This document shows positions 58,368 to 64,000 of a stretch of DNA of 64,000 nt, piece by piece; positions within the stretch are counted from its first letter, which is position 1, and every line of letters starts with the position of its first letter. The notes under the pieces are model-generated. The model was not told the origin of the DNA. It did no database searches and saw nothing but the letters and a program-made list of their open reading frames with translations. Both the position numbers and the translations under genes were made by a program. The DNA lies in assembly GCA_913009895.1 (NCBI GenBank), contig CAJVXY010000009.1, forward strand, positions 1 to 64,000, given 5' to 3'. The DNA is from an uncultured Acidiferrobacteraceae bacterium. GTDB lineage: Bacteria > Pseudomonadota > Gammaproteobacteria > Acidiferrobacterales > SZUA-150.

Positions 58368-59246
58368 ATGACAGCAAATTTACGATCTCCGCTGATACAG
58401 CACGCGGATAACTTAACTGACAAGGAATTCAGGTTATTCAAGGAGCTGATCTATGAGCAGACCGGTATCTCATTATCTGAACATAAACGAGCGCTTGTCT
58501 ATTCCCGCCTTGGAAAAAGGTTGCGATTCCACGGCCTGAAGACTTATCTTGATTACTATAACTATATCTTAAATAATGACACAGCCGGCACAGAGCTGGT
58601 TGAAATGATTAATGCAATTACAACCAATAAGACCAGTTTTTTTCGTGAGGATTTTCATTTCAAGTTTTTAAGCGAAACACTATTTCCAGCCCTGAAGGAA
58701 AATGCTCAAAGTCATGATACCAAAACTATAAATATCTGGAGTGCCGGCTGTTCTACCGGTGAAGAAGCATATACTATCGCTATGGCACTTTCTGAAGCCT
58801 TTCCTGATAATTTTGGCTGGCATATAAAGATACTTGCTACGGACATAGACACCAATGTCCTTAAAAAAGCTTCTGAGGGTATTTATCCCATTGAGAACAC
58901 CTCTCAAATTCCAAATAATCTTTTACTTAAATATTTCCACAAAGGAAGAGGAGAAAACCAAGGATTCTTCAGGGCCTCGGACAAATTAAAAGATTTAATT
59001 ACTTTTCAACAGCTGAACTTACTTGATTCAAAATGGTCTCATCGCCAAAAGTTCGATATTATTTTTTGTCGAAATGTAATTATTTATTTTGACAAGAAAA
59101 CACAACATGATCTAATCCATCGTTTTCAGGATCATCTGGATTTAGATGGATATTTAATGCTTGGTCATTCCGAATCTCTACATGGGCAAGAAACGAACCT
59201 GATCAATCTTGGTAAAAATATTTACCAGGCTAACAAGACAAGCTAA
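58368..59246 (+). CDS. cheR: Chemoreceptor methyltransferase CheR
   Basis: 292 residues. N-terminal CheR helical domain (FRLFKELIYEQTGISLSEHKRALVYSRLGKRLR), then SAM binding in IWSAGCSTGEEAYTIAM and DIIFCRNVIIYFD. It methylates receptor glutamates. A 98-bp gap separates it from cheW, so a second promoter is possible. Confidence 0.96.
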   Translation: MTANLRSPLIQHADNLTDKEFRLFKELIYEQTGISLSEHKRALVYSRLGKRLRFHGLKTYLDYYNYILNNDTAGTELVEMINAITTNKTSFFREDFHFKFLSETLFPALKENAQSHDTKTINIWSAGCSTGEEAYTIAMALSEAFPDNFGWHIKILATDIDTNVLKKASEGIYPIENTSQIPNNLLLKYFHKGRGENQGFFRASDKLKDLITFQQLNLLDSKWSHRQKFDIIFCRNVIIYFDKKTQHDLIHRFQDHLDLDGYLMLGHSESLHGQETNLINLGKNIYQANKTS

Positions 59247-59252
59247 TTTATT

Positions 59253-59858
59253 ATGTTGCAAAACGCTAATTTATCTTCATCTAAACATCGTCGCCTGCCT
59301 AAAGAAGTGGAAGGGCTTCCTCTGGAACGTATAAATATTGGTTGCGTCAAAGTTAGCAAAGATCCTGTTGTTTTTGACACTGTACTGGGCTCGTGTATTT
59401 CCGTGTGCATGTATGATCCTGAATGTAATGCTGGCGGAATGAACCATTTTATGCTGCCAAAAGCTACGGACTTAAATAACCCGTTGAGTACGCGTTATGG
59501 TGTACATGCGATGGAGTTATTAATTAATAATCTCATTAAAATTGGCGGTGTACGTTCTCGTTTTATCGTAAAGGTATTTGGCGGCGGACACGTTCTGGAT
59601 ATCCCTAACTCCAATAACAGTGTACCAAGTATGAATATCAGTTTTGTTGGTAAGTTTCTTGCCACCGAGAAAATAAAAGTTATCACCAGTGACCTTGGTG
59701 GAAAACACCCAAAACGCGTACTATTTTTCCCACATACAGGAAAAGTATATTTAAAACGCCTTGGCGAAAATGAAGCAACTAAAACAATTACCGAAGAAAA
59801 TATTTTCCTATCCAAACTTAGAACAGATGAACTGGACGGAATACCCACCCTCTTCTAG
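59253..59858 (+). CDS. cheD: Chemoreceptor glutamine deamidase CheD
   Basis: 201 residues. Catalytic Cys in TVLGSCISVCMYD and His in GGMNHFMLP, with the follow-on HAMELLINNLIKIGG. It deamidates receptor Gln to Glu and can act with a CheC/CheX phosphatase. 6 bp after cheR, so co-transcribed. Confidence 0.96.
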   Translation: MLQNANLSSSKHRRLPKEVEGLPLERINIGCVKVSKDPVVFDTVLGSCISVCMYDPECNAGGMNHFMLPKATDLNNPLSTRYGVHAMELLINNLIKIGGVRSRFIVKVFGGGHVLDIPNSNNSVPSMNISFVGKFLATEKIKVITSDLGGKHPKRVLFFPHTGKVYLKRLGENEATKTITEENIFLSKLRTDELDGIPTLF

Positions 59859-59880
59859 TAATTTAAACTGGTGAGAATTT

Positions 59881-61005
59881 TTGGCTAAAATAATTAAAGT
59901 CCTGATTATCGATGACTCTGCTGTCATGCGAGAGCTGCTTAAATCTATCATCACAGAAGACCCAAGATTTGAAGTTGTTGGTGTGTCTTCTGATCCTATT
60001 CTTGCTAAAAATAAAATTCCCAGGATTAACCCTGACGTCCTGACCCTGGACGTAGAAATGCCGCGCATGGATGGTCTTACTTTTCTCAAAGAATTAATGG
60101 AAATAAGACCAATGCCTGTTGTCATGGTTTCGTCATACACGGAAAAAGGCGCACGCGAAACTTTCCGGGCACTTGAACTGGGTGCGATTGATTTTATTAC
60201 TAAACCAAAAATGGATGCCAGTGGTTCATTGGATCCATTTATTACAGATCTTTGTAACAAACTGGAAGCTGCTGCCAACGCAAAAATTCGCTCAAGTGTT
60301 AGATTAATAAATAAACAAGATGCTAACGACAGGGGTTCCCTGGACCACCTGGAATCAACTACTGGCCCCAGGAAAGTAAAAATTAATCCGTCATCCAGGT
60401 CCGGGAGCAGAAAAATCATTGTTATTGGTGCGTCTACTGGCGGAACAAAGGCAATTCAGGAAATTGCCGAAGCATTGCCGGTTGACAGCCCGGGGATTGC
60501 TGTCGTCCAGCACATGCCACCACGTTTTACCGGTATGTATGCCCAGAGAATCAACCAGCTATCAGCCCTCGATATCAGGGAAGCGCAAGATGGTGATACT
60601 TTAGCACCCGGTACAATGTTGATAGCCAATGGTGCTTATCATTTAGCTGTTGCACAAAACTCCCGGAATGAATTTATTGTAAACGTCTTTGATGGAGATC
60701 TGATCAATCAACACAAACCGGCAGTTGATATTTTATTTGAATCCGCCAGCCATTATCCAGGCGCAGATATTCTGGGAATTCTCCTTACGGGCATGGGAAA
60801 AGATGGCGCTAAAGGGATGCTTTCAATGTACAGGAATGGCTCCTATACAATTGCCCAGGATAAAAAAAGTTGCGTGATTTATGGTATGCCCGATCAGGCA
60901 AACAAACTTGGTGCTGTCAATAAAATACTATCGATTAGTGATATTCCTTCTTACATAGCTCGCTGGGCCACGGGAAATATTTCCAGCAACAGGGTAGCTT
61001 CATAA
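59881..61005 (+). CDS. cheB: Protein-glutamate methylesterase CheB
   Basis: 374 residues. Receiver domain (VLIIDDSAVMR, phospho-Asp in LTLDVEMPRMDG) and a C-terminal esterase with GASTGGTKAI (Ser), HMPPRFTGMYA (His) and LLTGMGKDGAKGM (Asp). It removes methyl groups from receptors after CheA activation. TTG start at 59881 with GGTGAG upstream. Last gene of the operon; convergent with the GTPase. Confidence 0.96.
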   Translation: MAKIIKVLIIDDSAVMRELLKSIITEDPRFEVVGVSSDPILAKNKIPRINPDVLTLDVEMPRMDGLTFLKELMEIRPMPVVMVSSYTEKGARETFRALELGAIDFITKPKMDASGSLDPFITDLCNKLEAAANAKIRSSVRLINKQDANDRGSLDHLESTTGPRKVKINPSSRSGSRKIIVIGASTGGTKAIQEIAEALPVDSPGIAVVQHMPPRFTGMYAQRINQLSALDIREAQDGDTLAPGTMLIANGAYHLAVAQNSRNEFIVNVFDGDLINQHKPAVDILFESASHYPGADILGILLTGMGKDGAKGMLSMYRNGSYTIAQDKKSCVIYGMPDQANKLGAVNKILSISDIPSYIARWATGNISSNRVAS

Positions 61006-61008
61006 TTT

Positions 61009-63021
61009 TTAAACTATTGGTTTTTGTATTTTCTTAAACAAACCGTTAACTGTCCCAAGCTGAGATGCGATATTAGCTTTTTCCTGCTCAAGGCTTGATA
61101 TTTGCTGACCAATAGTATCAATGTCGTCATGGATTGCGCGAATTGATTCCAGTCCTTTATCGATTATATTTTTATGTACCCTTAACTGGTTATGCACCTG
61201 GCTAGCCAGTTCCTGGAACCATCCCTGGGCGTGCTGGCTACAATCATCATAGATTTTCCTTGCCTCTGAAACCATCACAACAAAAAATTTACTAATAACT
61301 GTATTCTGCTCAGTAACAATAATTGCCGCACTACTCCTGAATACCTCAGCCCTGCCCTCCAGTTTTTTCAGATCCATCACATAAGGCACCAGCGACAAGG
61401 CAGGTACCCGAATCAGGGGAAGCCCATATTCTTTGTGCATTTTCAAACATATTTCATCTACTGATTTTTTAATTCCCTCAGACTTCTCTTTAATATTACC
61501 CATCGGGTTCATGGCAGTTCTAAAGAATTGTCTTATGGCCTTCTTTAAACCAGCCGTTGTCCAGCTCTCTTTCATATTTTTACGTGTCAAACGAATTAGC
61601 TGATCCAGCGCCTTTAAACTCAGGTCATTAAATAGAACACCTGCCTGTTCTGTTAATACTTTTCTCGTTATTTCAAATCCCTTGATTTCCATTTCATATT
61701 TCTTCTTCTCCTTGCGCATCATAGAAACCATTTCCTGGATTTCGTCAAGATTTTTACCGCCAAGTTCTTTTAATTTTTTTAGCTGATTATCTACTCCGTT
61801 ATATTTAGCTTTTAGTAATTGCTGGCTTTTTTCCACCCTGCCACTAACCTCATAAACAACTTTACGGCGTATTATCTCGTATTTAGCAGGTAAAATTTGC
61901 TTGGCCAGACATAATTCAAGATAATTTATTCCACTTTTTTCAAGTAGCTCCCTGTCGTTATTTATTTTTGCTGTCAGGCCAGCCTTGGCCGATACAGGCA
62001 TTATTATTTTTCTGTTTTCCTTTAACGAACGCGCCGTACTTTCAATTTGATTGTTTATTAGTTTTTTAACTTCGGATTCTGTACGTAACGGATCCCACAT
62101 TGCATCAATTTTGTTCAGGACAACCAGGCGTTCATGTAGCTTGTCCTTTTTAGCACTGGTAACATGATTGTTCCATATCTCCATATCACTTACTGTTACA
62201 CCAGTATCCGCCGCCAATACAAAAACTACGGCATGAGCTTCTGGTAACATACTTAACGTAAGTTCAGGCTCAGAACCCAGGGCATTTAGTCCTGGTGTAT
62301 CCAGAATCACAAGGCCTTTTTCCAATAAAGGATGGGAGTAATTAATAATTGCGTGACGCCAGCAGGGTATCTCAATCATGTCATCAACAATCGAAACCCC
62401 CCTGTTGGCTATCTCATTATTTGGATCATACAAACCAAGCTCTTCGGCTTCCCGGGTATGCACCCTCTTGGTTTTGGTGACCTCCAAAAAAGCAGCTTCA
62501 AGTTCCTCGCCAGAATCTCGCTTAAGCAGGTGTAAAGTTGTCCACTGCACCGGATTCTGCTTGTACTCGGCAATGGTTGTATCCGTCTTACGCGTTTCGA
62601 TAGGCAACAATTTTATACAGGACCCGGTTTTAACGTCATAACGAAGCTCAGTCGGACACATGGTTGTCCGCCCTGCTGATGAGGGTAATAAACGCTTTTT
62701 ATAGTCAGAGAAAAATAAGGCATTAAGCAGTTCTGTTTTGCCACGGGAGAACTCTCCCATGAAAGCAATTTTTAACTTGTCAGATTTTAACGCCTCAATC
62801 AGCTCATAAATTCGCAGGTCGTTTGCGCCCTCAGCCGGCTCATTCTGCTCAACCCACTCCTGATACGCCTCAATCGCAGCTACAAACTGCTCACGCCAAA
62901 TGCTGAAACTGGCAAGTTTCTGCGTAAACCCTTCAGCCTGGGTGAGCATTGGCTTTTTCACAGCACTCGATTTGCGCCGACCGGGGGCAGGACTGCCTTT
63001 TGATATGCTTATATTTGCCAC
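61009..63021 (-). CDS. Dynamin-family GTPase
   Basis: 670 residues. G1 GEFSRGKTELLN (about 91-102), G3 LDTPGLNALG, G4 VLNKIDAM. Long C-terminal helices and a coiled coil (REKKKYEMEIKGFE; LEQEKANIASQLG) follow. An extended basic N-terminal tail occurs before the G domain. Bacterial dynamin-like proteins remodel membranes. No transmembrane segment is evident, so membrane contact would be through a paddle-like helix. Shares no operon with cheB; transcribed toward it. Confidence 0.88.
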   Translation of the reverse strand: MANISISKGSPAPGRRKSSAVKKPMLTQAEGFTQKLASFSIWREQFVAAIEAYQEWVEQNEPAEGANDLRIYELIEALKSDKLKIAFMGEFSRGKTELLNALFFSDYKKRLLPSSAGRTTMCPTELRYDVKTGSCIKLLPIETRKTDTTIAEYKQNPVQWTTLHLLKRDSGEELEAAFLEVTKTKRVHTREAEELGLYDPNNEIANRGVSIVDDMIEIPCWRHAIINYSHPLLEKGLVILDTPGLNALGSEPELTLSMLPEAHAVVFVLAADTGVTVSDMEIWNNHVTSAKKDKLHERLVVLNKIDAMWDPLRTESEVKKLINNQIESTARSLKENRKIIMPVSAKAGLTAKINNDRELLEKSGINYLELCLAKQILPAKYEIIRRKVVYEVSGRVEKSQQLLKAKYNGVDNQLKKLKELGGKNLDEIQEMVSMMRKEKKKYEMEIKGFEITRKVLTEQAGVLFNDLSLKALDQLIRLTRKNMKESWTTAGLKKAIRQFFRTAMNPMGNIKEKSEGIKKSVDEICLKMHKEYGLPLIRVPALSLVPYVMDLKKLEGRAEVFRSSAAIIVTEQNTVISKFFVVMVSEARKIYDDCSQHAQGWFQELASQVHNQLRVHKNIIDKGLESIRAIHDDIDTIGQQISSLEQEKANIASQLGTVNGLFKKIQKPIV

Positions 63022-63313
63022 TAATTAACCTAATAGTTGTTTATAATCAGTAAGATAGAAGATGTTACTGCCTAAGACTTAAAGTCACTGACTTCACTAG
63101 AAAGACTAGCAAACCAGTCCCAAAAGTTAAGTAACAGCGGCAACTATTTAACAAAATTACCCTGTTTTTTACTTAAAAACGATCCAATGAATATCGCCTT
63201 TATTTTTGATGATTTATTGCACACAATGGCGCTATTGGCTTTTTCCTGTGCTATATAAAACAGAGGAAGTTCAATATTTTTTGGCACAGAAATACTCAAC
63301 ATCGAGGCATCAA
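63022..63313. other. Divergent intergenic region
   Basis: 292 bases between the GTPase and GGDEF genes, with no gene and no clear promoter by eye. Confidence 0.4.
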
Positions 63314-64000
63314 ATGAGAAACCATGATCAAACCAGAGGCAAATCTGGGCTAGACAATGGTCCCGATTCCCTGCGTCAGGATCTGGACGAGAGCAAAACC
63401 AGGATCAAGGTATTATTGAAGAGTGTGTCAGATGCCGTGGTTATTGCTGACATAGATGGCACCATTGATACCTACAATAATGCCGCCCAAACGTTATTTG
63501 GTTATTCAGCCGATGAGGTACTTGGTAAGAGCGTGACTAAACTCATGACGTCTTTTGATGCCGGCCGTTTTGACAAGTATGTGGAACGATTCCTGAAAAG
63601 TGATTGCAGTGAAATCATCAGCGCGGGCCCGAAGGAAGTAATTGTTGGCCATAAAGATGGCAGCTCTACGCTGGTCGAATTAACATTGGCTGAATTATCT
63701 AGCGGCAAAAAACGGTTGTTTATCGCAGCCATGAAAGACATCAATGATCGCGGGCCCAGCCTTGAAGATATCCATAAAATTGCAGATCATGATCCACTAA
63801 CGGAACTCTACAATTACAATTACCTGAAAATGGAGCTGGGCCGGGTAATGGAGCGCAGGAAGCGAGGAGAAGGTAACCCAAGTGCGCTTTTATATATTAA
63901 CGTAGACAGATTTAAATTTATAAATGACACCATGGGGCTCGATGCAGGAGACTGTGTTTTGGTTGCGCTTGGTAAAAAAATAAAACAACGTCTTCGTGGC
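63314..64000 (+). CDS. PAS-GGDEF-type diguanylate cyclase, 3'-truncated by window
   Basis: 229 codons open to the window edge. After a hydrophilic start, a PAS domain (about 33-140) has SDAVVIADIDGTIDTYNNAAQTLFGYSADEVLGK, then a linker and the start of a GGDEF domain: DHDPLTELYNYNYLKMELGRVM and LLYINVDRFKFINDTMGLDAGD. The GG(D/E)EF catalytic motif is beyond the edge, so activity and any EAL domain cannot be judged. No membrane segment in this part, so cytoplasmic. Confidence 0.88.
   Translation, partial: MRNHDQTRGKSGLDNGPDSLRQDLDESKTRIKVLLKSVSDAVVIADIDGTIDTYNNAAQTLFGYSADEVLGKSVTKLMTSFDAGRFDKYVERFLKSDCSEIISAGPKEVIVGHKDGSSTLVELTLAELSSGKKRLFIAAMKDINDRGPSLEDIHKIADHDPLTELYNYNYLKMELGRVMERRKRGEGNPSALLYINVDRFKFINDTMGLDAGDCVLVALGKKIKQRLRG

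Overview
The window is one end of a contig from a sulfur-associated gammaproteobacterium of moderate G+C, probably metagenome-derived. The first 136 bases are sequencing artefact: poly-T followed by a complete Illumina P7/TruSeq adapter with an 8-base index. The gammaproteobacterial assignment rests on the conserved order trmJ-cysE-iscR-iscS-iscU-iscA-hscB-hscA-fdx-iscX-rlmN-pilW-rodZ-ispG-hisS-yfgM-bamB-der and xseA / guaB-guaA. A DsrC-family protein and a SoxXA-binding-like lipoprotein suggest sulfur metabolism. No rRNA, tRNA, CRISPR array or transposase was found.

Region 1 (137-about 6,900) is an array of integron gene cassettes, all read left to right. Single genes, or one toxin-antitoxin pair, are separated by attC-like sites. 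Five sites can be checked internally, because the 7-8 bases that open each cassette reappear inverted at its end. No integron integrase gene lies in the window. The cassettes carry two small membrane proteins, an uncharacterised small protein, a HEPN-like protein with an R-N-x-x-x-H motif, a reverse transcriptase of the abortive-infection/DRT type, an addiction-module antitoxin with a ParE/RelE toxin, and a methyltransferase. The reverse transcriptase and HEPN cassettes, next to each other, are the best candidates for a little-described phage-defence function.

Region 2 (6,965-12,700) is a transition zone: a tandem-cupin gene frameshifted by a 7-bp duplication, a lipoprotein, a DsrC-like protein, and a 1.6-kb segment carrying a degenerate brnT, brnA and a trypsin-like protease. 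That segment is bounded by 101-bp direct repeats derived from the 3' end of a cyclic-nucleotide-binding/rhodanese gene.

Region 3 (12,889-44,750) is core genome: mltF, tadA, guaA, guaB, xseA, an M23 peptidase, then a long leftward block running from trmJ through the ISC iron-sulfur cluster operon and the isoprenoid, tRNA-charging and outer-membrane assembly genes to der and a membrane-anchored Ser/Thr kinase. An IscR-type operator precedes iscR, and two cysteine desulfurases lie in tandem. A B12-binding radical SAM protein, suhB, an unrecognised 581-residue protein and fdxA follow.

Region 4 (45,045-64,000) holds a DinG/YoaA helicase, pgi, a partial cytochrome c maturation operon (ccmF-ccmH-ccmI, without ccmG between F and H), and a complete chemosensory operon (STAS, receptor, cheY, cheA, cheW, cheR, cheD, cheB) facing a convergent CheZ-like gene. 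A dynamin-like GTPase and the start of a PAS/GGDEF protein, cut by the window edge, close the window.
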